A DNA stretch of 64,000 bases, taken from assembly GCA_000169075.1 (NCBI GenBank), contig AAVT01000005.1, positions 124,001 to 188,000 of the forward strand, written 5' to 3'. Both the position numbers and the translations under genes were made by a program. The stretch comes from a marine gamma proteobacterium HTCC2143 (GTDB lineage Bacteria; Pseudomonadota; Gammaproteobacteria; Pseudomonadales; Dasaniaceae). Of this stretch, positions 48,313 through 57,000 are shown piece after piece (the stretch's first letter is position 1; each line of letters begins with the position of its first letter). Below the pieces are notes generated by a model that saw nothing but the letters and a program-made list of their open reading frames with translations, did not search any database and was not told the DNA's origin.

Positions 48313-48501
48313 ATGCGTTTATTACTTGCTTTATTGCTACCTTGGTTACAATTTTTTACCATAGGACGCCCTTTTGCAGGTGTTATTTGCCTAATTCTGC
48401 AGCTAACCCTCGTCGGCTGGATTCCCGCTGCTATTTGGTCGGTGTATGCTCTAAGCCAATACAAAACCGATCAGAAAATTAACGATGCAATGGGCGACTA
48501 A
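48313..48501 (+). CDS. YqaE/Pmp3-family small membrane protein
   Basis: 62 residues with two membrane helices (LLLALLLPWLQFFTIG and GVICLILQLTLVGWIPAAIW) and a hydrophilic end, the usual layout of Pmp3/YqaE proteolipids linked to membrane potential and stress. ATG 48313 is chosen because GGAGA lies five bases upstream; a TTG at 48301 would precede that site. It lies 37 bases before the DUF2959 lipoprotein start. Confidence 0.8.
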   Translation: MRLLLALLLPWLQFFTIGRPFAGVICLILQLTLVGWIPAAIWSVYALSQYKTDQKINDAMGD

Positions 48502-48538
48502 TCCTGCAGCGCTCATCATCAAACGGATATGCCACACT

Positions 48539-49192
48539 ATGAAACAGATAATTTCCTTAGTAATTATCGCGGTTACATTATTGATCTCCGGCTGCGAAAG
48601 CACCTACTATGCAGCAATGGAAGAGATTGGCATTCCAAAACGCGACATTCTGATAGATCGTATTGAGGAAACCCGAGAAGCGCAAAAAGATGGTCAAGAA
48701 CAATTTAAAAGCGCTCTTGAACAGTTTAAATCTGTTGTGAATTTCGAGGGCGGGGATCTAGAGGATCTTTATAACGACCTCAACGGAGAATACGAAAACA
48801 GCGTTGCTGCCGCAGACGATATTCGCAACCGTATCGACAAGGTGGATTCCGTCGCGACAGCGTTGTTCGAAGAGTGGGAAGAAGAACTGACTTTATACAC
48901 TAACGCCAGTTTTCGTCGTGAAAGTCAGCGGCAGCTCTCTGGCACTAAAAACCGTTATAGACGGCTATTATCAGCGATGAGAAACGCCGAAAAGTCTATT
49001 GATCCCGTACTCAATACCTTACGCGACAACACGCTTTTTCTGAAGCACAACCTTAATGCTCGGGCAATCAGCTCACTGAAGGGAGAGCTAAGTACAATCA
49101 ATAGCAATGTTTCCAGCTTAATCGCCGCAATGGAAAAAGCAATTCGCGAATCAGATTCATTTATCAAGCAGCTGAAGGATGGCGAAGAGTAA
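48539..49192 (+). CDS. DUF2959 lipoprotein
   Basis: 217-residue lipoprotein with signal peptide and lipobox LISGC (Cys about residue 17). The mature part is rich in Glu, Arg and Asn and is predicted to be almost all helical and coiled coil. The sequence ESTYYAAMEEIGIPKRDIL at the N-terminus is typical of DUF2959. Function unknown; an envelope role is likely. ATG 48539 is preferred over the longer frame from 48485, which overlaps the previous gene. Confidence 0.88.
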   Translation: MKQIISLVIIAVTLLISGCESTYYAAMEEIGIPKRDILIDRIEETREAQKDGQEQFKSALEQFKSVVNFEGGDLEDLYNDLNGEYENSVAAADDIRNRIDKVDSVATALFEEWEEELTLYTNASFRRESQRQLSGTKNRYRRLLSAMRNAEKSIDPVLNTLRDNTLFLKHNLNARAISSLKGELSTINSNVSSLIAAMEKAIRESDSFIKQLKDGEE

Positions 49193-49244
49193 CCGTCAAG
49201 GGCCCAGCTCGCTCCTTCTGCTCTGCTTTAATCGTTGCCGCCAA

Positions 49245-52172
49245 TCAATCTGTTACCAATGCTACCCGAACTGCGTCTAGTTTTATCCGGGCATCCTGTA
49301 GGTAACTATTCATATTAGCAATCGACAACGTCAGATAGTCAATTTCCTGCTGTCGAATATTGGGATTGACCGCTGACAACGCCACTAATCGTTCTAGTTC
49401 GCTACCCTGTTCTTCTTGCATGCGGTTTACAGCGTCTTCTACAATCGCATTTACCTGCGCTTGAGCGAGACCTTCTGACTGCGTAATCATCTGGGTGATT
49501 TGTTGACGAGTATGTCGAATTAAATCCTGCGCACTACGTTTGGGCACCTTCTGTCCCAACTTCTCTATATGCGCAGTGGTTATAATTTTACTGAAATTGG
49601 TATCATTACTATCGATAACAATACGAACGGTGGTTAGCGGAAGATAACGTTCTAATTGCAATTCCGCAGGGGCTGTACACTGCACAACAAAGATAGCTTC
49701 CACCAGCAGTGTTCCTGCTTTCAGTGGCGGTAATTTAAGCGTACAAAAGGCCGTATTTCCGAAATCACTGGATAAAACCATATCCATGGCACCACTGACC
49801 ATTGGATGCTCCCAGCTTAAAAACTGTATATCTTCGCGGGACAAGGCCACTTCACGTGAAAACGTCACCGTCAGGGCATCTTCAGTCAAACCAGGAAAGC
49901 TATGATTCACCATATGGTCACTAGGCTTCAAGATCACACTGCCAGCACTATGATGCTCCTGATCGACCCCAAACTGGTCAAATACCTGCTCCATATACGC
50001 TGACAACTCTTGACGGCGCTCCTCCTCCACCATCGCCACAACGATTTCGTCAGCTTTCTCGTGGTTACACGAATTGAGTTCCAGCAATCGATCCCGACCT
50101 TGCTGTAAAGCAGCCAACGTTTCATCGGTTCTTTGCCGAGTTTCGGTCAATAGCTGACCTAGCGCGACACGGTCTTCTGAATTAAGAAGGCAATAATGCA
50201 ATTGCTCTTTAAACTGATTATAGAGAACCAGCCCAGCAGGACAGGTACGTTCAAATGCATTGATACCGTGGTGATACCAATCAAGCAATACTGCTTGAGC
50301 AGAGTCCTGATAGTACGGGACATGGATTTCAACCGTATGACGCTGCCCGATGCGATCCAACCGACCTATCCGCTGCTCTAACAAATCCGCATTTAACGGC
50401 AGATCAAATAAAACGAGATGATGAGAAAATTGAAAGTTGCGTCCCTCACTGCCAATTTCAGAACAAATCAATACCTGCGCCCCGTCTTCATCGTCGGCAA
50501 AATAAGCCGCTGCTCTATCGCGTGCAACCAACGATAAACCCTCATGGAATACGGCGGAATGAATGCCTTTACGCAAGCGCAAGTTTTCTTCCAGATCCAG
50601 CGCTGTTTCTGCTCGAGCACAAATCACTAGGACTTTTTCGCCACGGTATTGCTTTAACCAGTCAGCCAGCCATTCTACTCTCGGGTCTACTGATATCCAG
50701 CGGCTACCTAAGAGTAATTCTGGCGCCAATCGCTCGACAACGGTCGCACTACTTAATGCGTCCAGATAGTCGGAACTTGCAATCAACGGATACCCCTGTA
50801 ATTTCCTGTCGGGAAATCCAGCGACGGAGGATCGGGTATTGCGGAACAGAACCCTTCCAGTACCGTGCCGATCGAGTAAATCACCAATAGCACTGGAGAT
50901 TTGATCATCAAACTCTTGGCTATGCTCCTCATCTAACAAAGATTCCAGCGTATCCGCTGTCCCATCACCCAAATAGGTCCTGAGCTGGACAAGAGCGGAC
51001 GTAGTGCTTTGTAACTCAGTAAAAGCATCCTCGGAAAGTAACTGCTGAACCAATGCGTTCACTGGCTGATGATTTTTTTCTTCGTCAATAAATGATGTCA
51101 AATCGAAATAACGATCAGGATCTAACAATCGCAATCGGGCAAAATGACTGGCAACCCCTAGCTGCTCTGGCGTGGCGGTCAGCAATAACAACCCTCTTGA
51201 TCGTCTGGCCAAATATTCGACACAGGAATAAGCGGGGCTAACATTCTCCTCGCTCCATTCAAGATGATGAGCCTCATCCACAATGAGTAAATCCCATTCA
51301 GCCGCCACAGCCTGGCCGTGTCGTTTCGGGTTGTCCGTTAGAAATGACAGCGTACAAAGCACCAGCTGTGCACTTTCAAACGGGTTGTATTCGCTGCCCT
51401 CGACGTCCTGACCATCATCCTCCCATAGAGCGTCAGCAGCCTCTCCATGCTCCTCCAAGCCCTGACAACGATCCTCATCAAGAATAGTGAAAAACAGATT
51501 GAACCTTCGCAGCATTTCGACCAGCCACTGGTGCAACAAACTATCGGGAACTACAATCAATACTCGCTTTGCCCGACCAGTAATCAACTGCTGGTGCAGA
51601 ATCAAACCCGCTTCGATGGTCTTTCCCAAACCAACCTCATCGGCCAATAATACTCTTGGCGCATATCGGTTAGCTGCCTCTTGCGCTATATACAATTGAT
51701 GCGGCAGTAGCTGCACTCGGGCACCTAACAAGCCTCGTACAGGGGACTGTTGCTGATGCCGAATTTGCTCTAAGGAATTATAGCGAAGCTCGAAAGCTCG
51801 ATTTTTATCAATTTGCCCGGCAAACAAGCGGTCCTGGGGTTTGTTGAACTGAATGAAACTATTCAGTTCCATTTCAGGGATAACAACCGACTCTTCACTT
51901 TCATCGCGGCCGCTGTAAATCAAGCAACCGTTATTATCAAGCACTTCATCGATGACAAATTCTTGCCCACCCTCATCTTGAATTTTCTGACCAACGTCAT
52001 ACTGCACCCTAGAAAGGGGCGCATTGTCGACAGCATAGGTACGACGTTCCGCCGCGGCTGGAAAACTAATCTCTACGCGGCGACCGATAACCTCGAGTAC
52101 GATACCTAAACCTAATTCTGACTCTGTATTACTAACCCAGCGCTGGCCAGGTACAAACGTTACTTGATGCAC
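49245..52172 (-). CDS. rapA: RNA polymerase-associated ATPase RapA
   Basis: Swi2/Snf2 ATPase that recycles RNA polymerase. It has 975 residues, close to the E. coli length of 968. Two N-terminal Tudor-like repeats (FVPGQRWVSNTESELGLG) are followed by the helicase: Walker A LADEVGLGKTIEAG, Walker B IVDEAHHLEW, motif III LLLLTATP and the C-terminal lobe motif ERLxR-like QRIGRLDRIGQ. It is a hallmark of Gammaproteobacteria. Divergent from the mutarotase gene; the start ATG at 52172 is standard. Confidence 0.97.
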   Translation of the reverse strand: MHQVTFVPGQRWVSNTESELGLGIVLEVIGRRVEISFPAAAERRTYAVDNAPLSRVQYDVGQKIQDEGGQEFVIDEVLDNNGCLIYSGRDESEESVVIPEMELNSFIQFNKPQDRLFAGQIDKNRAFELRYNSLEQIRHQQQSPVRGLLGARVQLLPHQLYIAQEAANRYAPRVLLADEVGLGKTIEAGLILHQQLITGRAKRVLIVVPDSLLHQWLVEMLRRFNLFFTILDEDRCQGLEEHGEAADALWEDDGQDVEGSEYNPFESAQLVLCTLSFLTDNPKRHGQAVAAEWDLLIVDEAHHLEWSEENVSPAYSCVEYLARRSRGLLLLTATPEQLGVASHFARLRLLDPDRYFDLTSFIDEEKNHQPVNALVQQLLSEDAFTELQSTTSALVQLRTYLGDGTADTLESLLDEEHSQEFDDQISSAIGDLLDRHGTGRVLFRNTRSSVAGFPDRKLQGYPLIASSDYLDALSSATVVERLAPELLLGSRWISVDPRVEWLADWLKQYRGEKVLVICARAETALDLEENLRLRKGIHSAVFHEGLSLVARDRAAAYFADDEDGAQVLICSEIGSEGRNFQFSHHLVLFDLPLNADLLEQRIGRLDRIGQRHTVEIHVPYYQDSAQAVLLDWYHHGINAFERTCPAGLVLYNQFKEQLHYCLLNSEDRVALGQLLTETRQRTDETLAALQQGRDRLLELNSCNHEKADEIVVAMVEEERRQELSAYMEQVFDQFGVDQEHHSAGSVILKPSDHMVNHSFPGLTEDALTVTFSREVALSREDIQFLSWEHPMVSGAMDMVLSSDFGNTAFCTLKLPPLKAGTLLVEAIFVVQCTAPAELQLERYLPLTTVRIVIDSNDTNFSKIITTAHIEKLGQKVPKRSAQDLIRHTRQQITQMITQSEGLAQAQVNAIVEDAVNRMQEEQGSELERLVALSAVNPNIRQQEIDYLTLSIANMNSYLQDARIKLDAVRVALVTD

Positions 52173-52351
52173 AGTTGATTCTCACGACTTTTTTAATGGC
52201 GGGTATAGTATCATTTCGGCGATTACGGCGGCGGATGATAAGGGGTATTCATAGTAGTGACAAGCGATGGTGGCTGCTGGCGGGAAAAGGTATATTCCAG
52301 CGTCAAGACGCTATAAGCTATGCAACTGACACAACCCCTATAGGATGCCAC

Positions 52352-53329
52352 ATGCCGCTAGATTTAGGCGCACAAATGCAACAGCTATACCGCGATTTTG
52401 GTGAATTGCCTGGAATTACCATAGAATTACACCAACAGTTATTGGCCGTACGGGTAGATAATCAAAAAGCGAGTGCCACGGTATTTTTGCAAGGCGCCCA
52501 AGTCACTCATTACCAACCCAATGAAGCTAAAGACATCATCTGGTGTAGCGATCAATGTGACTATGCACCAGGCTCGGCTCTCCGCGGAGGAATACCGATT
52601 TGCTGGCCATGGTTTGGTGACCTGAACAAAAATCCTACTGAAGTGCAGCAACAAATTGCAGATAATAATGACACCCGGACATTACCTTCCCATGGTTTTG
52701 TTAGAAATAAACTCTGGGAATTGTCGGCGATTAATATCATTGATGGCGATACTACCCAGCTAATTTTTCAGCTAATGCTCGACGACACAACGGATTCACT
52801 CTGGCCCTATGCGGGTGAGTTAACATATACCGTCACCATCGGTAGTACGTTGTCGCTGCAACTTTGTATAAATAATAAAAGTGACGAAACAGTCAGTTTT
52901 TGCAACGCGCTGCATAGCTATTTTTCGGTCGATGCTATTGAGCGCACAATGATTAGTGGCCTCGAAACGTGTCGCTACACTGATACTCTAGAAGAATGGA
53001 CAGAAAAAGATCCGCAAGAACAACTATTAATCGATGGCGAAGTTGATCGGTTTTACTGGGATACTCCTGATCAAATACATATTATTGAACAGAACCAGCG
53101 TGAGATAAGTATTGAGAGCCAAGGCAGTAACAGCACTGTTGTCTGGAATCCATGGATTGAAAAATCTGTTCGGCTGTCGCAATTCCCTAGCGACGGCTAT
53201 AAGAATATGGTTTGTGTTGAAACTGCCAATGTTGGCCGTGACTTCGTTCAGTTAGCACCAAATCAGACCCACACCCTCGCAGTCACTATTAGCAGTAAAG
53301 ATCGTCGCCTGCGACAAAACAGTCAGTAG
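52352..53329 (+). CDS. D-hexose-6-phosphate mutarotase (YeaD-like)
   Basis: 325-residue aldose-1-epimerase-fold enzyme that interconverts hexose-6-phosphate anomers. Typical stretches are FLQGAQVTHYQP, SALRGGIPICWPWFGD, PSHGFVRNKLWEL, FCNALHSYFSV and VWNPWIEKS. ATG 52352 has AGGATG about seven bases upstream; the longer frame from 52175 reads into the intergenic spacer and gives a non-family N-terminus. Catalytic His are in GFVRN and HSYF segments. It stands alone. Confidence 0.9.
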   Translation: MPLDLGAQMQQLYRDFGELPGITIELHQQLLAVRVDNQKASATVFLQGAQVTHYQPNEAKDIIWCSDQCDYAPGSALRGGIPICWPWFGDLNKNPTEVQQQIADNNDTRTLPSHGFVRNKLWELSAINIIDGDTTQLIFQLMLDDTTDSLWPYAGELTYTVTIGSTLSLQLCINNKSDETVSFCNALHSYFSVDAIERTMISGLETCRYTDTLEEWTEKDPQEQLLIDGEVDRFYWDTPDQIHIIEQNQREISIESQGSNSTVVWNPWIEKSVRLSQFPSDGYKNMVCVETANVGRDFVQLAPNQTHTLAVTISSKDRRLRQNSQ

Positions 53330-53382
53330 CAGCGTAGCGTTTACAAAACAGCGCCAGTTTTTGACACACTACGCAAGGATGA

Positions 53383-53556
53383 ACTGCAGCAACCGATATC
53401 GCCTTCGCCATCGGCGTGTTAACGCTGCTGGGTAATCGAGTGCCAATAGCCCTAAAAACTTTTCTGGTGTCGCTGGCGGTCATCGACAACCTAGGCGCCA
53501 TTGTCATCATCGCATTGTTCTACACTGCGGATTTATCAGTGGTCTCAAATGAATGA
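53383..53556 (+). pseudogene. nhaA: nhaA remnant (Na+/H+ antiporter fragment)
   Basis: Only 57 codons survive, in the frame [20 protein letters not shown], then [20 protein letters not shown] and [12 protein letters not shown], ending at TGA 53554-53556. This is the central NhaA segment that carries the cation-binding Asp pair (Asp in ATDIAF and in AVIDNLGA). An in-frame stop TGA lies just before it (53380-53382), and both ends of the gene are missing. It is a clear fragment, not a functional gene. Confidence 0.85.
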
Positions 53557-53612
53557 CCGAGAAGTAATTCCAAAACTTAAACGGCAATCGAAACGCAATC
53601 TAGCACTGTCCA

Positions 53613-54779
53613 TTAGATTGCGTTCTCAAACAGTGACAACTGCACCGCACCGTCGCAGGCAGGATCCTGAAACCGCACGCCCAACCCCATTAATCTAACA
53701 GCCAAACCGTCACCTCGAAGAATGGATTCACGACATAGCTCCCTAAAAATGGCAATACGCGGAGCACCAGCAACAATACATTCCATTGTGGTCGACTGAA
53801 AGTTATTGAATTTTATTTTTATAAATTGTTTATTAACTCGATACGCAGCGCCCTTTGACTGGTCATTTAGGGTTTGCAGCCGAGTCGTTAACTGATCAAA
53901 GAGGTCTGGAAGCTGTTCCAAGCAACTATCAATCGCTGAAAGATCGCTAGGGAATGTGTGCTCTACACTCAGTGATTTTCTGATACGTCCTGTTTTTACG
54001 GCACGATCATCAATACCCCTAGACAAATCATAGAGCCTAGAACCAAAGCTGCCAAATCTCTCGGATAGCTGAAAAATACTGAAAGCCCGAAGATCTCCAC
54101 AGGTTTGAATCCCCATTCTATGCAGTCGTTCCGCGGTGACTTTACCGACGCCAAAGAGTCGGTCTACTGGCATTGCCTGCACAAAGGCATCAACTCGCGC
54201 TGGTGGTATCACACATAGGCCATTGGGCTTATTCCAATCACTGCCAATTTTGGCAAGAAATTTATTAGGAGCCACCCCTGCCGATAACGTAATACCGACT
54301 GATTCTTTTACCCGCTGCCGAATTTCTTCAGCAATGAGTGTTGCACTACCATGACAAGCATCTGAACCCGTTACATCAATATAAGCTTCATCTAAAGAAA
54401 GTGGTTCAACCAAGGTTGAATATTCACAAAAAATAGTGCGCATCTGACTCGCTGCCAGCTTATACTTTTCCATGTTGCCTGATAAAACGATTAAGTCTGG
54501 GCAAAGGCGCCTCGCCGTCGCCGTCGCCATAGCAGACCCAACCCCATAAGCGCGGGCCTCATAGTTACACGTTGAAATAACTCCGCGCCTATCTGCCGAC
54601 CCGCCTACAGCAACTGGCCGCCCGAATAGTGATGGATCATCACGCATTTCTACAGCCACAAAAAAGCAATCAGCGTCACAATGAATAATCTTGCGTTGAC
54701 TATTGCCAACGTTTACGCGGGGAATATTTTCAACCCTCCGCTGTTCTTGAAGCACCGTATTTACTGAAGTTATGGGCAT
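53613..54779 (-). CDS. dinB: DNA polymerase IV (DinB)
   Basis: Y-family translesion polymerase of 388 residues. Catalytic motifs are KIIHCDADCFFVAVEM and PLSLDEAYIDVTG; the thumb and little-finger domains follow. The protein ends in a beta-clamp binding motif QLSLF. ATG 54779 is chosen because a LexA box (54796-54811) lies immediately upstream; the longer frame to 54809 would put that box inside the coding region. Expression is therefore expected under SOS control. Confidence 0.95.
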   Translation of the reverse strand: MPITSVNTVLQEQRRVENIPRVNVGNSQRKIIHCDADCFFVAVEMRDDPSLFGRPVAVGGSADRRGVISTCNYEARAYGVGSAMATATARRLCPDLIVLSGNMEKYKLAASQMRTIFCEYSTLVEPLSLDEAYIDVTGSDACHGSATLIAEEIRQRVKESVGITLSAGVAPNKFLAKIGSDWNKPNGLCVIPPARVDAFVQAMPVDRLFGVGKVTAERLHRMGIQTCGDLRAFSIFQLSERFGSFGSRLYDLSRGIDDRAVKTGRIRKSLSVEHTFPSDLSAIDSCLEQLPDLFDQLTTRLQTLNDQSKGAAYRVNKQFIKIKFNNFQSTTMECIVAGAPRIAIFRELCRESILRGDGLAVRLMGLGVRFQDPACDGAVQLSLFENAI

Positions 54780-54795
54780 ACGAAAAACCAATAGT

Positions 54796-54811
54796 CTGTA
54801 TATAAACACAG
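54796..54811 (-). promoter_or_regulatory. LexA (SOS) box upstream of dinB
   Basis: CTGTATATAAACACAG matches the gammaproteobacterial LexA consensus CTGT-N8-ACAG at every fixed position. It lies 16 bases before the dinB ATG. It is also about 90 bases upstream of the divergent unknown gene at 54901, so it might affect both. Confidence 0.88.
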
Positions 54812-54900
54812 TATAGCCAATAACAGAGAAAAGTGAACCCTCACACTCTTATACGACTATAATAGTCCAGTTATCTAATCGATTGAGTACTGGAGAAACC

Positions 54901-55305
54901 ATGGCTATTGGCAGTTGGGACCCTAACGCGAAGCAGACTGAGCAACTATTTGATATCGAGCGCGCCAACTTGGACGCCTACATAGAGCTGAGCCGAACCA
55001 AAAGACTGAATGAACTCCCAACTTTACTCAGTTCAAATCAGCAGCAAAACCAAGCTGCCTGCATGCGACTATCAAAAGATCAGTGGTTTTCTACTGCCGA
55101 ATCACTTAGCGACGATGAGATTGAACACTTAATGCGATTTTTCACCATCGCAGAGCAGCTGCCTGGGTGGGATGCTGGTGCTCATTCTCCTGTTATCTGG
55201 TTAGGGAAAGTGTTGAAACAACGTGGTACTGGTGTTAACCGAGAATTGGTTGTGTGGATAAAATCGAATAGTAAGAATCAATTCCTTCCTCACGGGGCGT
55301 TGTGA
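54901..55305 (+). CDS. Conserved hypothetical protein divergent from dinB
   Basis: 134 residues, soluble, no signal peptide. It contains an N-terminal helical stretch with FDIERANLDAYIELSRTK and a C-terminal LPGWDAGAHSPVIWLGKVLKQ segment. I recognise similar unnamed proteins in related gammaproteobacteria but no function. ATG 54901 has GGAG six bases upstream and is better than the longer frame from 54883. Location across the LexA box from dinB hints at, but does not prove, a link to the SOS response. Confidence 0.78.
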   Translation: MAIGSWDPNAKQTEQLFDIERANLDAYIELSRTKRLNELPTLLSSNQQQNQAACMRLSKDQWFSTAESLSDDEIEHLMRFFTIAEQLPGWDAGAHSPVIWLGKVLKQRGTGVNRELVVWIKSNSKNQFLPHGAL

Positions 55306-55444
55306 TACACGCTTTTCGGCAAGGGACCTGCACTAAGGCAGTTATTCAACAGACTTAGTCGACACCGAGCCGCTGCTCTAGGAGTGCGGGTTCTAATCTT
55401 CCAGATCAGCGGCATAAATTGCCTGTGACTAAACCATCAGCGGA

Positions 55445-55735
55445 TTATTTTTGTTTTTCATTGAACCGTGCTAATTGTTCCGCCGTTGCCTCCGCTTGAT
55501 ATTTACCTTTCCACTCACTAAAGGGGATTCCATAAATAACGGTTTGAGCCTGATTATAATCAATAGTCTCATCTCTTTGCTCTGCTTCCGCCAAATACCA
55601 CTTCGACAGGCAATTACGACAGAAGCCAGCAAGATTCATTAAATCTATGTTCTGAACATCTTTGTTAGCATCTAAGTGCGCTAACAAGCGACGAAATACT
55701 GCAGCTTCCACTTCTGTCGTTTTTTCTAAATTCAT
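55445..55735 (-). CDS. DUF1244 protein
   Basis: 96-residue helical protein with the family stretch VFRRLLAHLDANKDVQNIDL, then LAGFCRNCLSKWY, and the GIPFSEWKGKYQ segment. Two Cys in CRNC may bind metal. ATG 55735 has AAGGTG five bases upstream; the longer frame from 55936 extends into intergenic sequence. Function unknown. Confidence 0.9.
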   Translation of the reverse strand: MNLEKTTEVEAAVFRRLLAHLDANKDVQNIDLMNLAGFCRNCLSKWYLAEAEQRDETIDYNQAQTVIYGIPFSEWKGKYQAEATAEQLARFNEKQK

Positions 55736-56127
55736 AATTACACCTTGTCGTGTTGTAGTTCGTTTAACATTTTTTCCAGCGTATCTCGTAATATTCAGCA
55801 AAATTGTATCACGGCACAGCATGGAGTGAATGGTCGAAACATTTCCTTCATTCTTTAATGCTATAAAAAGCGTGAGAAGAATAACGAATCGTCTCATCTC
55901 AGTGAGAATCTTTTTCGTTACAATGATGGATTGCAACCGCTATTACTGTCTTAAACAAATTAGAAAGTTTGAATTCACCCACTCGGTTGCCGTTTTATGC
56001 CAGTAAATCAATCTAATCTATTGCATTCAATCAATTTTTGTACCGAGAGCTGAAAAACAAGTTATAATTCGTTCGGTTTTTACTCAATATATCCAACTCA
56101 TTTTATTATCTTTAAAAGGAACATCAA
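55736..56127. other. Intergenic region with histone-like gene promoter
   Basis: About 390 bases. A TATAAT at 56063-56068 with TTGTAC 19 bases upstream, and AAAAGGA before the ATG at 56128, probably drive the histone-like gene. No other feature was seen. Confidence 0.5.
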
Positions 56128-56892
56128 ATGGCAGTTGCAAAGAAATCTGTAAACTCGATTGAACAATTCGAAAAAGAAATCGCTCAACTTCAAGCTAAGC
56201 TAGCTAAAGCTGTACAAAAACAGGCAGGCGATGCAGGGAAAGCAGCGGTCAAAGCATCGAAAAATTTAGCAAAAACAAAAAGCACCTTGGCTTCAGCCGT
56301 CAAGAAAATGGCTGCGGCTCGTGTAAAGGCGAAAAAATCGCCGGCAGCTAAGGGCCAGCTCGCTAAAGCAAGCGCTGCAGTCAGCGCGGCTACTGCAGCT
56401 AATAATGCTGCGAAAGCATCAGTAAAATCGGCAAAATCAGATTTAGTAGCTGCGAAAGCTGCTGCCAAGAAAAACTTAGCGGCGGCTAAGGCTGATGCAG
56501 CTGCCAAAAAATCACTGGCAAAGCAAGAAGCCAGTAGTGCAAAAAAAGCTGGTGCCAAAGCCAAAGTGGCGGCAAAAAAAGCAGCCATAGCGGAAAAATC
56601 TAGTGCTAAGAGAGCCGCCGCTAAAGCAAAAGTTGCGGCAAAGAAAGCTGCAACTAAAGCTAAAGCCAAGGCCAAATTGGCAGCAGCCAAAGCCAAGTTG
56701 ACTGCAAAAAATGCAGCCGCTAAGGCGAAAGCCAAAGCTAAAAAAGCAACAACAAAAACAAAAGCTGCCCCAAAGAAGTCAGCTTCTAAAGCAAAAAAAG
56801 CACCGGCCAAAGCTAAAGCAGCTAAGCCTGCAAAAAAAGCTAAAGCAGCCGCCAAACCTAAAGCAAAAGCAAAAGCAAAAGCAAAAAAATGA
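56128..56892 (+). CDS. Histone H1-like Lys/Ala-rich protein (AlgP-like)
   Basis: 254 residues, of which most after residue 80 are Ala and Lys in KAAAKAKA-type repeats. A short N-terminal coiled coil (SIEQFEKEIAQLQAKLAKAVQ) precedes the basic part. Proteins of this kind (AlgP/AlgR3, histone H1-like) bind DNA and affect nucleoid compaction. The length of the tail usually varies between strains because the DNA is repetitive. Its own terminator follows. Confidence 0.9.
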   Translation: MAVAKKSVNSIEQFEKEIAQLQAKLAKAVQKQAGDAGKAAVKASKNLAKTKSTLASAVKKMAAARVKAKKSPAAKGQLAKASAAVSAATAANNAAKASVKSAKSDLVAAKAAAKKNLAAAKADAAAKKSLAKQEASSAKKAGAKAKVAAKKAAIAEKSSAKRAAAKAKVAAKKAATKAKAKAKLAAAKAKLTAKNAAAKAKAKAKKATTKTKAAPKKSASKAKKAPAKAKAAKPAKKAKAAAKPKAKAKAKAKK

Positions 56893-56942
56893 TCGGCAAT
56901 AAAATCTAGCGAATAAAGCAGTTCGCTTTGATCGGTACCAAT

Positions 56943-56981
56943 AAAAAAGGGTCGGCTATTTCAAATAGTCGACCCTTTTTT
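56943..56981. terminator. Strong bidirectional terminator between convergent genes
   Basis: A long stem AAAAAGGGTCG-GCTATT / AATAGT-CGACCCTTTTT with a three-base loop, A-rich on one side and T-rich on the other, 50 bases after the histone-like gene and 20 bases beyond the stop of the minus-strand gene. It can end transcription in both directions. Confidence 0.9.
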
Positions 56982-57000
56982 GTCCTCTGAGCTTTACTAT

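Noticed and set aside
56190..56855. Long minus-strand Ala/Phe-rich frame opposite the histone-like gene
   Set aside because: A mirror of the Lys/Ala repeat: it has no ribosome binding site and only the composition expected from the antisense of AAA/GCN codons.
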